From the NCBI GenBank assembly GCA_028822575.1, contig JAPKDN010000209.1, positions 1 through 6,003 of the forward strand: 6,003 nt of DNA, given 5' to 3'. Below, piece after piece: positions 1 to 6,003 of the stretch. A model generated the notes under the pieces. It was not told the DNA's origin. It saw only the letters and a program-made list of their open reading frames with translations, and ran no database searches. How positions within the stretch are numbered: the first letter of the stretch is position 1; the number at the start of each line of letters is the position of its first letter. The position numbers were made by a program, and so were the translations under genes. This DNA comes from Alphaproteobacteria bacterium (lineage in GTDB: Bacteria; Pseudomonadota; Alphaproteobacteria; Thalassobaculales; Thalassobaculaceae).

Positions 1-277
1 TGCCGGTCCGCTTGACCGTGTCGCCTTCCTTGATGTCCCGGTCATCGCCAAAAATGACTATACCGACATTGTCACTTTCGAGGTTCAGCGTCATGCCCTG
101 GATGCCGCCCGGAAACTCGACCATCTCCCCAGCCTGAACCTGGTCAAGACCGTAAACGCGGGCGATGCCGTCACCAACGGACAACACCTTACCGACCTCG
201 GCGACCTCAGCCTCCGAGCCAAAGTTGGCGATCTGATCCTTCAAGATCGAGGAGATCTCGGCGGCGCGGATATCCAT
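1..277 (-). CDS. atpA: F1 ATP synthase subunit alpha, N-terminal 92 codons (3' part outside window)
   Basis: Alpha subunit of the F1 catalytic head of ATP synthase, on the cytoplasmic face of the inner membrane. Alpha carries non-catalytic nucleotide sites and alternates with beta in the hexamer. The visible translation starts [20 protein letters not shown], the N-terminal helix that contacts the delta subunit. It continues into the N-terminal beta-barrel, with the typical stretch [21 protein letters not shown] at about residues 35-55 and VGIVIFGDD at about 71-79. The family is usually about 510 residues, so less than a fifth is present; the Walker A motif lies beyond the left edge. The ATG (277-275) overlaps the atpH stop by one base (TGATG). 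A good Shine-Dalgarno AAGGG (complement of 287-291) sits 9 nt upstream, inside the end of atpH, which points to co-transcription and coupled translation. The reading frame is intact throughout. Identification is secure. Confidence 0.97.
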   Translation of the reverse strand, partial: MDIRAAEISSILKDQIANFGSEAEVAEVGKVLSVGDGIARVYGLDQVQAGEMVEFPGGIQGMTLNLESDNVGIVIFGDDRDIKEGDTVKRTG

Positions 278-828
278 CAGCCTACACCCTTCATGGCAAA
301 TTGTAGCCGTTGTAGCTTGGTTTTGATCGAACTGTCGATCATGCACGATCCCACGCGCACGACCAGGCCACCGATCAGGGAGGGGTCAACAGCGTGATTT
401 ACAGCGACCTTTTGGCCGACCGCCTCACGCAGCGCCGCGTTCACGGACCCGATTTGTTTCTTGGTAAGCTCGACGGCGGACGTCACCTCGGCGGCGACCT
501 CACCGCGGCGTCGTGCCAACTCGTCGAGAAAAGCCTTAGTCATGTCTGCGATAGAGAACATCCGACGGTTCATCGCGACGGCGCCAACAAATTTCTGGGT
601 CAGTACGTGCGCGCTACCCTTTTCCAGCACCGCCGCCATTCCCTTGGCCTGATCGTCTCGGCTCATAGCCGGCGAGCGAATTAGTCGTTCAAGATCGGGA
701 CTCTCCGCGATCAGCTGACGCAATCGCGTCAGGTCCGCAGCTACATTATCCAGCGCGTTTTCACCCTCGGCCAATTCGTAGAGCGCCGATGCGTAGCGTG
801 CCGCTAAACCTTGCGAATTGGAAGCCAC
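277..828 (-). CDS. atpH: F1 ATP synthase subunit delta (OSCP homologue)
   Basis: Delta subunit of ATP synthase, the top part of the peripheral stalk that ties the F1 head (through the alpha N-termini) to subunit b. The 183-residue product has the family's normal length. The N-terminal helical domain begins with the usual [12 protein letters not shown] (residues 9-20) and includes [10 protein letters not shown] (51-60). The C-terminal signature is [14 protein letters not shown] (148-161) followed by [19 protein letters not shown]. The start is GTG (828-826), preceded by the Shine-Dalgarno AAGGGG (complement of 838-843) with 9-nt spacing; no ATG start fits as well. It is the first gene of the atp cluster here, 363 bp downstream of priA, and overlaps atpA by one base. 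Such an F1 operon led by atpH, separate from the F0 genes, is the usual alphaproteobacterial arrangement. Residue 162 is Cys in a place where relatives, as I recall them, often have Arg. Confidence 0.96.
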   Translation of the reverse strand: MASNSQGLAARYASALYELAEGENALDNVAADLTRLRQLIAESPDLERLIRSPAMSRDDQAKGMAAVLEKGSAHVLTQKFVGAVAMNRRMFSIADMTKAFLDELARRRGEVAAEVTSAVELTKKQIGSVNAALREAVGQKVAVNHAVDPSLIGGLVVRVGSCMIDSSIKTKLQRLQFAMKGVG

Positions 829-1018
829 CAGGGACCGCCCCTTACAGATTTCAGAGGTACTACCCCACGTCCCAACCGCCCCTCAATCTTCAAGGACAGC
901 GCGAACGCGACACGCCAAGCACCCCCGCCCGAACGCGGCGATTTCCTAGCATAGACGTTGGGGGGGTGCAAGCGGTCGGGGGCCAGGAATTAATCCCATT
1001 CGAATAAGCGAGCCGACC

Positions 1019-1061
1019 CCAAGCTTTTCCTCTGCAAACAGGCGCCTTCTAAGGAGCTTGG
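1019..1061. repeat. Inverted repeat CCAAGCT/AGCTTGG in the priA-atpH gap
   Basis: On the minus strand CCAAGCT (1061-1055) is perfectly complementary to AGCTTGG (1025-1019). The stem can extend inward by four more pairs, CCTT (1054-1051) with GAGG (1032-1029), if three A residues bulge out. The loop is about 18 nt. No run of T follows on either strand, so it does not look like an intrinsic terminator. It could be an RNA structure upstream of the atp leader, a protein-binding site, or chance. Confidence 0.35.
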
Positions 1062-1089
1062 CCCACGCGTCGTAAACCAAGGTAACGTG

Positions 1090-1120
1090 AAAGCCACGCC
1101 ATACGCGAGGCCGCGGCTTT
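1090..1120 (-). terminator. priA: Possible intrinsic terminator of priA
   Basis: About 70 nt past the priA stop, the minus strand reads AAAGCCGCG, a 13-nt loop region, then CGTGGCTTT. This gives a 9-bp stem with one G-U pair, and the 3' arm ends in TTT. An A-rich 5' arm and T-rich 3' end resemble a short terminator, but the T run is only three bases and is followed by CACG, so efficiency would be low. It would separate priA from the atp transcript. Confidence 0.3.
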
Positions 1121-1191
1121 TCGACGCGGAACCGATCGTGGCACACTGGCCATTCGGGCCACTCCCAGAGCCGCGACCGTCTACTTCGCCC

Positions 1192-3408
1192 CTACATAAA
1201 TCCATAGGGATCGACATCCACGCTTACCCGCGCCGCCGATGGCAGCTTTAGGTTCGCTAACCAATCCCGCACGACCTTTTGCACATTCACCGAACGGCCG
1301 GCCTTGAGAAGCAAGCGGCGTCGATGTCGCCCCCGCAAGAGCGAGAGTGGCGCGGGCGCCGGACCAAGCACCTGAACATCCGTGAACCTCGGCGCGGCGT
1401 GGGCGAGCATGCGTGCCGCCTCATCAGCTGGTGCCGCGTCCCGGGCGCTCACGACCAGAGCCACCAGGCGGCCGAATGGCGGCATTTCCGCAGCCTCGCG
1501 AGCTCTTGCCTCCTCGGCGAGGAAACCGTCACGATCCCAGTCGATCAAGGCACGCATGACTGGGTTCTGAGGCTGGTGGGTCTGCAGAAATACGCTGCCA
1601 GGGCGCTCCTCCCGGCCGGCGCGCCCTGCGACCTGATGCAACAATTGATAGGTGCGCTCGGCCGCTCTCAGGTCCCCTCCAACTAATCCAAGATCTGCAT
1701 CGATCACGCCAACCGTCGTCAACAACGGGAAATGGTGGCCCTTGGCGACAACCTGCGTTCCGATGATGATGTCGACTTCCCCGGCCCGCACCGCGCGCGA
1801 GAACTCCGCCGCCGCGCTTGGGCCAGACAAGGTGTCGCTCGAGGCGATCTGGACCCTGGCGTCGGGGAACCGATCGTAAATCTCCTCCGCTAAGCGTTCG
1901 ACACCCGGCCCGCTCGGCACGAAACTGTCGACGCCGCCGCATTCTCCGCACTCCGACGGGCGCCCGGCCACATAACCGCAATGATGGCATTGCAATCGCT
2001 GGCTTAACCGATGCTCCACCAACCAGGCGCTGCAATTCGGGCATTCCAGGCGATGACCGCAGGCACGGCACAAAGTCAAGGGCGCATAACCCCGACGGTT
2101 CAAAAACAGCATCGCCTGCTCGCCCCGCCCCAGTGACGCGATGGTGGCACGCACGAGTTCTGGCGCCACCCACCGGCCCCGTTCCGGTCCCTCGCGGCGC
2201 ATGTCGATGGCAATGACCTTGGGCAGGGACGCTCCGCCGTGCCGGGACCGCAAGGATACAACCTCATAACGGCCGCGCCGCACATTGGTCACGGTCTCCA
2301 ACGACGGAGTGGCGGAGACAAGTATCACCGGAATGCCGCCCAGTCGCGCCCGGACCACCGCCATGTCGCGGCCCTGATAGGCTACGCCATCATCCTGTTT
2401 GTACGCCGCCTCGTGCTCTTCATCGACAATAATCAGGCCGAGGTTCGGAAACGGAAGGAACAGGGACGAGCGAGCGCCGATCAGAACCTGGACCCGACCT
2501 TCGACGATCGCCCGCCAGGTACGGCGCCGGCGCGGCGGCGGCAATTCCGAATGCCATTCGGCGGGACGTACTCCAAACCGGGCCTCGAATCGCGAAAGGA
2601 AGGGTGCCGACAAGGCGATTTCCGGCACCAGGATTAAGACTTGCCGGCCGTGTCGCAGGGCTTCAGCTACCGCCTCGAAATAGACCTCGGTCTTACCGGC
2701 GCCGGTCACCCCATCAATCACCGTGACCGAAAAGGCATCGTCCCGCACCGCCTTGATCAGGAAATCGGCAGCCACGCGCTGATCGCTATCCAGCGCCATC
2801 ATCCGCGGCGTGTCGGGATCCGGCACCGGCACAGGCGGATCCGCCGGCAACTCCACGGTCGCCAAAACCCCGGCCTTGGCCATCCCCTTCACCACAGAGG
2901 CGGTCACGCCAAGCTCTCGCGAGATCTCGGTGCTAGTGCGGGGCGGTCCATCGGCGAGCAGTTCCAGGACCCGACCTCGAGCCGGCGTGGGCCGAAAACC
3001 CTCTGGCATTTCCAGTCCGGACCGCGCATAGGCGATGATCGAATCCGCTGGACGCAACGCCGCCGGCACACTTAGCGCCATGCGCAGGACGGAGCCTGGC
3101 GGCGCCAAGGTATAGGTCGCGACCCAAGACACGAACTCCAGCACCACTTCTGGAAGCCGGGGGACATCAAAACGGCGAAAAACTTCCCGCAGCTTCGATT
3201 CGTCGACACCCCCTTCTCCCTCGCCGACAACCACGCCCGTGACACGGCGGCCGGAGAGTGGAACCTCGACAACATCGCCGGTGGCGAGATCCAAACCTTC
3301 ATCAATATAGTCATAGGCACCCGCCAGCGGCAGCGGCAGCAACACGGCGACACGGCGCGCCGGTCCGAACAATCCGGGGCCCCGACCCGGCTCTATTGTC
3401 GCGGACAT
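1192..3408 (-). CDS. priA: Primosomal protein N', replication restart DNA helicase PriA
   Basis: Cytoplasmic superfamily 2 3'-to-5' DNA helicase that recognises stalled or broken replication forks and helps reload the replicative helicase. The 738 residues match the family's usual length (about 730). In order: an N-terminal DNA 3'-end-binding domain (about 15-115, including AGAYDYIDEGL), a winged-helix segment (about 143-190), and helicase lobe 1 with Walker A GVTGAGKTEVY (233-243), DEEH (329-332) and SATP (365-368). Then comes a zinc-binding insertion with all eight cysteines (447, 450, 456, 459, 474, 477, 487, 490), and lobe 2 with IIIGTQVVAKGHHFP (547-561) and QVAGRAGRE (592-600). The C-terminal domain ends in the family-typical DVDPYGFM. 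No key residue is missing. The ATG (3408-3406) has only a poor Shine-Dalgarno, and the frame is fixed by homology of the first 60 residues. It diverges from the transaldolase gene and lies upstream of atpH on the same strand. Confidence 0.98.
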   Translation of the reverse strand: MSATIEPGRGPGLFGPARRVAVLLPLPLAGAYDYIDEGLDLATGDVVEVPLSGRRVTGVVVGEGEGGVDESKLREVFRRFDVPRLPEVVLEFVSWVATYTLAPPGSVLRMALSVPAALRPADSIIAYARSGLEMPEGFRPTPARGRVLELLADGPPRTSTEISRELGVTASVVKGMAKAGVLATVELPADPPVPVPDPDTPRMMALDSDQRVAADFLIKAVRDDAFSVTVIDGVTGAGKTEVYFEAVAEALRHGRQVLILVPEIALSAPFLSRFEARFGVRPAEWHSELPPPRRRRTWRAIVEGRVQVLIGARSSLFLPFPNLGLIIVDEEHEAAYKQDDGVAYQGRDMAVVRARLGGIPVILVSATPSLETVTNVRRGRYEVVSLRSRHGGASLPKVIAIDMRREGPERGRWVAPELVRATIASLGRGEQAMLFLNRRGYAPLTLCRACGHRLECPNCSAWLVEHRLSQRLQCHHCGYVAGRPSECGECGGVDSFVPSGPGVERLAEEIYDRFPDARVQIASSDTLSGPSAAAEFSRAVRAGEVDIIIGTQVVAKGHHFPLLTTVGVIDADLGLVGGDLRAAERTYQLLHQVAGRAGREERPGSVFLQTHQPQNPVMRALIDWDRDGFLAEEARAREAAEMPPFGRLVALVVSARDAAPADEAARMLAHAAPRFTDVQVLGPAPAPLSLLRGRHRRRLLLKAGRSVNVQKVVRDWLANLKLPSAARVSVDVDPYGFM

Positions 3409-3586
3409 CGCGGCGTGCCTGTTCGATCGATCATTCCCAAGTGTGGGTCGCCATTGTCATAGCCGCAACAGGTGGGCCAATATTCCAACGAATCAGCGGG
3501 ACTCGGCCTAGCCAGCCTTGGGGGTCTGCGTTAGACTTTCGATTGATTCGGATGCATTCCGCATCCCCAAGCAAACGGGACCGCCC
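3409..3586. promoter_or_regulatory. Divergent promoter region between priA and tal
   Basis: The genes on both sides start outward from this 178-bp gap, so both promoters should lie here. The best candidates are weak. For priA (minus strand): TTGGCC (3480-3475), a 16-bp spacer, GACAAT (3458-3453). For tal (plus strand): TTGTCA (3454-3459), an 18-bp spacer, CAATAT (3478-3483). If both are right, the two promoters overlap and would compete for RNA polymerase. The gap also holds three GANTC sites (3490-3494, 3500-3504, 3545-3549), the self-complementary stretch TCGATCGATC (3423-3432) and a spaced palindrome at 3550-3566. The gap must be regulatory from gene layout; the boxes are tentative. Confidence 0.4.
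3550..3566. repeat. Perfect spaced palindrome GGATGC-N5-GCATCC before tal
   Basis: GGATGC (3550-3555) and GCATCC (3561-3566) are perfect inverted repeats separated by ATTCC. The palindrome ends 10 nt before the GGGA (3577-3580) of the putative tal ribosome binding site. It could be an operator for a dimeric repressor or a small 6-bp RNA hairpin in the 5' untranslated region. It has no T run, so it is not a terminator. I do not recognise it as the site of a known regulator. Confidence 0.4.
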
Positions 3587-4246
3587 ATGAAGTTCTTCAT
3601 CGATACGGCCGATGTCGCGGAAATCGCGGATATGGCCACGACCGGACTGGTCGACGGTGTCACCACCAATCCCTCGTTGATCGCGAAGTCCGGACGCAAC
3701 ATCATCGAGGTCATCGCCGAGATCTGTGACTTGGTTGACGGACCGGTTAGCGCCGAGGTGGCCGCGACGGACTTCCCAACCATGCTCGCGGAGGGGCGCC
3801 GGCTCGCCACGATCGCCAAGAATGTGACGGTGAAGGTACCGCTGACCGTCGATGGCTTGAAGACATGCAAGGCGCTTTCCGACGAGGGCACGGACGTGAA
3901 TGTCACGCTCTGCTTCTCCGCCGCCCAGGCGCTATTGGCAGCCAAGGCCGGAGCTTCGTTCATCTCGCCCTTCGTTGGCAGGCTCGACGATATCGGCGGT
4001 GTCGGCATGGATCTGATCGCGGACATCGTCCAGATCTACGCCAATTATGATTTCCCAACCCAGGTGCTGGTCGCCTCCGTGCGGGGACCCCAGCATGTTC
4101 TTGAAGCCGCAAAGCTAGGCGCCGACGTGGCGACCTTGCCGCCATCGGTGATCAAGGCGATGTACAATCATCCCCTGACCGACAAAGGGCTGCAGGCGTT
4201 TCTGGACGATTGGTCCAAGACTGGCCAATCGATTCTCGGCTCCTGA
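3587..4246 (+). CDS. tal: Transaldolase, small TalC/FSA-type
   Basis: Cytoplasmic TIM-barrel class I aldolase. Transaldolase moves a dihydroxyacetone unit between sedoheptulose-7-phosphate and glyceraldehyde-3-phosphate in the non-oxidative pentose phosphate pathway. The 219-residue product matches the small subfamily (about 215-220). It shows the N-terminal [13 protein letters not shown], the [13 protein letters not shown] loop (24-36), the Schiff-base lysine K83 in [22 protein letters not shown] (125-138) and ASVRGPQHV (163-171). Judged against E. coli FSA as I recall it, the positions equivalent to FSA Q59 and Y131 are here E57 and F129, the residues of true transaldolases. I therefore infer transaldolase rather than fructose-6-phosphate aldolase. 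The ATG at 3587 matches the family N-terminus, with a modest GGGA (3577-3580) six bases upstream; an in-frame TTG at 3518 would add 23 unrelated residues. It is the first gene of the plus-strand cluster and ends 10 nt before the next gene. Confidence 0.93.
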   Translation: MKFFIDTADVAEIADMATTGLVDGVTTNPSLIAKSGRNIIEVIAEICDLVDGPVSAEVAATDFPTMLAEGRRLATIAKNVTVKVPLTVDGLKTCKALSDEGTDVNVTLCFSAAQALLAAKAGASFISPFVGRLDDIGGVGMDLIADIVQIYANYDFPTQVLVASVRGPQHVLEAAKLGADVATLPPSVIKAMYNHPLTDKGLQAFLDDWSKTGQSILGS

Positions 4247-4256
4247 GGCGGCGAGC

Positions 4257-5003
4257 ATGGCAAAAAAGGGACCCGTCGTGACACCGGGTGGCCGAGGTTC
4301 GGCCGCGGCTAACGATGTTCCCTCCAAGTCTCTTTCGGAAGGTGCGGTTCTCGATTACCTGCAACGCCACCCGACCCTGTTAACCGATAACCCCGCGCTC
4401 CTCGAGTCATTGGCTCAGTCGTCACGGTTTGATGGTAACGTGGTGGATATGCAGCATATGATGCTGCACCGACTGCGCGAAGAAAATGCCCGGCTGCGCG
4501 ACGCCCATGTTGCGATCGTCGGAACGACTCGCGACAACCGATCGGCCCAATTACAAGTACACGCTGCAGTCCTGCAGATCCTCTCGGCGCGCAGTTTCGA
4601 GAAACTCATCCACACTGTTACGGCGGATCTTCCCTTGGTTCTGGAAGTCGACGCTGTGACAATTTGTCTCGAAGCCGGCGACGTCCCAATTCCCCGGGCC
4701 TACGCTTCCGGCCTGCGCTCGCTCCCGGAAGGCGCCATCGACCGGTACCTGGGACAAGGTCGGGAAATGACGCTAGCGGGGGACATCGACGGCGATGACA
4801 AGATCTTTGGTGCCGCAAAGGGCCTCGTTCGCAGTCAGGCATTGGCGCGCTTGAACCTGGGTTCTCAAGCACCGAAGGGGTTGTTGGCAATCGGCTCGCG
4901 GAATGTCGATACCTTCCACCAAGGGCAGGGGACCGAGTTAATCGGCTTTCTCGCCCACGCCTTGGACACGATCATACAGCAATGGCTGAACCTGCCGAGC
5001 TAG
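4257..5003 (+). CDS. DUF484 family protein (GAF-like), upstream partner of xerC
   Basis: A 248-residue cytoplasmic protein of the DUF484 family, whose function is not established. After a low-complexity start (about residues 1-25), the family's VLDYLQRHPTLL appears (31-42). A helical, probably coiled-coil segment MQHMMLHRLREENARLR follows (65-81), then a GAF-like domain from about 100 to the end with the typical GLLAIGSRNVDTFHQGQGTE (208-227) and FLAHALD. There is no signal peptide or membrane segment. The ATG is preceded by GAGG (4245-4248) with 8-nt spacing, and this overlaps the tal stop codon, so it is probably co-transcribed with tal. Its last 22 bases overlap the start of xerC. In E. 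coli and other Proteobacteria a DUF484 gene also lies directly before xerC, which suggests a role linked to XerC, though none is proven. Confidence 0.88.
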   Translation: MAKKGPVVTPGGRGSAAANDVPSKSLSEGAVLDYLQRHPTLLTDNPALLESLAQSSRFDGNVVDMQHMMLHRLREENARLRDAHVAIVGTTRDNRSAQLQVHAAVLQILSARSFEKLIHTVTADLPLVLEVDAVTICLEAGDVPIPRAYASGLRSLPEGAIDRYLGQGREMTLAGDIDGDDKIFGAAKGLVRSQALARLNLGSQAPKGLLAIGSRNVDTFHQGQGTELIGFLAHALDTIIQQWLNLPS

Positions 5004-5947
5004 TAACCAAATCGGCGGCGCTGGCCGCAGCCCCTGACCTCGCCGAGGCGGTGGCGCGCTGGCACGCGTGGTTGTCCGGCGAGCGGCGCATGGCAGGTCA
5101 TACCCAGACCGCTTACAGCCGAGACCTGCGAACCTTTCTTATTTTTCTGACGAACCATCTCGACCACCCGCCCAGCCTGGCCGATCTCTGTGAGCTTAAA
5201 ACCATGGATTTCCGGGCCTATCTCGCCCGCCGGCGCACCAGCGGGCTTTCCGCCACCTCGACCGCGCGAGCGCTTTCGACGATTCGCACCTTCTTTCGCT
5301 ATCTGGAGCGGCGCCATGGGGTACGTAACCCCGCGATTCGGACGATCAGGACGCCAAAATTGCCACAATCCCTACCCAAGGCCATCAGTATCGAAGACGC
5401 AGCCAAAACTCTGGACATGGCCGAGGCCCTCGCCAAGGAGCCTTGGATCGCTGCCCGCGACACGGCGATCCTGTGTCTTCTCTATGGTTGTGGTTTGCGC
5501 ATCGGCGAGGCACTGGCACTCAACCGCCGGGACGCGCCAAAATCCGACGTGGTTACTATCCTCGGCAAGGGCGGCAAGGAGCGGGTGGTCCCGGTGCTTC
5601 CCGTGGTGCTCAAAGCCGTGGCGGAGTACCAGACGCTTTGTCCTTATGGCAGCGACCCGGACGATCCATTGTTCCTTGGCGCACGAGGTAAGAGGTTGCA
5701 GCCTGCGGTCCTACAGCGCGCCATGCGACTGATCCGCTCCGCCCTCAACCTGCCCGAAAGCGTCACGCCGCATGCTCTGCGCCATTCCTTTGCCACGCAT
5801 CTTTTGTCCGGCGGCGGTGATCTGAGAGCAATACAAGAACTTCTGGGCCACGCCTCTTTGTCGACGACCCAGCGTTATACAAAGGTGGATACTGAACAAC
5901 TGCTCGCCGTTCATCGTGGCGCGCATCCGAGGGATCGACGCGATTGA
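4982..5947 (+). CDS. xerC: Site-specific tyrosine recombinase XerC
   Basis: Works with XerD at the chromosomal dif site to resolve chromosome dimers before cell division. The product is 321 residues, slightly longer than the roughly 300 of E. coli XerC because of an Ala-rich N-terminal extension. The N-terminal core-binding domain (about 20-115) contains LSGERRMAGHTQTAYSRDL (31-49). The catalytic domain has the complete set: R173 in GLRIGEAL, K196 in GKGGKERVVP, H264 and R267 in PHALRHSFATHLL, H290 in LLGHASL and the nucleophile Y299 in RYTKV. The XerC rather than XerD call rests mainly on the preceding DUF484 gene. The ATG (4982-4984) lies inside the end of that gene, with no clear Shine-Dalgarno, so translation is probably coupled. 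An internal GTG near 5051 is a possible but less likely start. No mobile-element genes or repeats flank it, so it is not an element integrase. Confidence 0.94.
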   Translation: MAEPAELVTKSAALAAAPDLAEAVARWHAWLSGERRMAGHTQTAYSRDLRTFLIFLTNHLDHPPSLADLCELKTMDFRAYLARRRTSGLSATSTARALSTIRTFFRYLERRHGVRNPAIRTIRTPKLPQSLPKAISIEDAAKTLDMAEALAKEPWIAARDTAILCLLYGCGLRIGEALALNRRDAPKSDVVTILGKGGKERVVPVLPVVLKAVAEYQTLCPYGSDPDDPLFLGARGKRLQPAVLQRAMRLIRSALNLPESVTPHALRHSFATHLLSGGGDLRAIQELLGHASLSTTQRYTKVDTEQLLAVHRGAHPRDRRD

Positions 5948-6003
5948 AAAATACGCGTCCGATCAGCTAAAACGCACGCGGGGATATAATTCCGAATGGC
6001 GGA
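5948..6003 (+). other. Short non-coding tail after xerC, possible start of a next gene
   Basis: The 56 bases after xerC show no clear terminator hairpin. A perfect TATAAT lies at 5985-5990, but no good -35 box stands 16-18 bp before it. An ATG at 5996-5998 followed by GCG GA could open another gene, with a GGGG (5980-5983) about 12 nt upstream as a poor ribosome binding site. Too little sequence remains to tell whether it is coding. Confidence 0.2.

Larger units (their letters stand above)
829..1191 (-). promoter_or_regulatory. Non-coding atp leader / priA-atpH intergenic region with a candidate promoter
   Basis: This 363-bp stretch has no convincing gene and should contain the atp promoter. 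Reading on the minus strand, the best sigma-70-like match I found is TTGCAC (971-966), a 17-bp spacer, then TAGGAA (948-943) preceded by TG as in an extended -10 element. It is a weak match (4/6 and 3/6). If correct, transcription would start near 936 and give a leader of roughly 108 nt before the atpH GTG. The spacer begins with a C7 run (966-960). The region also holds a possible priA terminator (1090-1120) and an imperfect hairpin (1019-1061), listed separately. The location of a promoter in this gap is likely from gene layout; the exact boxes are a guess. Confidence 0.35.

Noticed and set aside
946..1217. Small minus-strand reading frames between priA and atpH (66 and 75 codons)
   Set aside because: They are Arg/Pro/Gly-rich with no recognisable motif, typical of random open frames in GC-rich DNA. 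One runs into the end of priA in another frame. I saw no ribosome binding site that decides for them.
1279..3075. Several open frames of 60-214 codons overlapping priA on both strands
   Set aside because: They are shadows of priA: biased composition (Arg, Pro, Ser rich), no domain, and priA is intact across the whole interval.
3518..3586. TTG start at 3518 extending the transaldolase by 23 residues
   Set aside because: The extra residues resemble nothing in the family, whose proteins begin with the [12 protein letters not shown] strand encoded from 3587. The extension would also place the palindrome and a GANTC site inside coding sequence.
3508..4026. 172-codon antisense open frame across the transaldolase gene
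   Set aside because: It has Ser/Ala/Thr-rich sequence without motifs and arises from the codon bias of the opposite strand.
5190..5732. 180-codon open frame inside xerC in another plus-strand frame
   Set aside because: It is Arg/Pro/Ser-rich shadow sequence, while the xerC frame carries all catalytic residues.
4982..5947. Tyrosine recombinase as integrase of a genomic island or integron
   Set aside because: No tRNA, att repeats, cassettes or cargo genes are present, and the DUF484 partner and housekeeping neighbours fit chromosomal XerC.
5948..6003. dif recombination site near xerC
   Set aside because: I see no 28-bp dif-like pair of inverted half-sites here; dif normally lies near the replication terminus and not beside xerC.

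Overview
The window looks like chromosomal housekeeping DNA from a GC-rich alphaproteobacterium. The evidence is the protein sequences themselves: the ATP synthase alpha N-terminus, the delta C-terminus and a DUF484-xerC pair all read like alphaproteobacterial versions. The separate F1 gene order (atpH then atpA, with no F0 genes upstream) fits as well. I cannot name the genus. All six protein genes are recognisable families, and I see no mobile element, CRISPR array, RNA gene or defence system.

Layout. The left half reads on the minus strand. From right to left it holds priA (3408-1192, replication restart helicase), a 363-bp non-coding stretch with hairpins and a possible promoter, atpH (828-277, F1 delta subunit) and the first 92 codons of atpA (277-1, F1 alpha subunit, running off the left edge). 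atpH and atpA overlap by one base (TGATG). The right half reads on the plus strand: a transaldolase of the small TalC/FSA type (3587-4246), a DUF484 protein (4257-5003) and the tyrosine recombinase xerC (4982-5947). These three are closely packed (10-bp gap, then 22-bp overlap) and are probably one transcript. The two halves diverge from a 178-bp region (3409-3586) that should hold both promoters.

How the genes relate. atpH and atpA begin the F1 ATP synthase operon. PriA and XerC both serve chromosome maintenance (fork restart, and dimer resolution at dif), and the DUF484-xerC pairing is known from many Proteobacteria. The transaldolase belongs to the non-oxidative pentose phosphate pathway; its presence here is probably conserved gene order rather than a shared pathway.

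The observations worth a second look are modest. The transaldolase has active-site residues that favour transaldolase over fructose-6-phosphate aldolase activity. Three GANTC sites lie within 60 bp of the divergent promoter region. A perfect spaced palindrome sits just upstream of the transaldolase ribosome binding site. The long atp leader contains inverted repeats and a C7 tract inside a candidate promoter. I found no convincing undescribed system.
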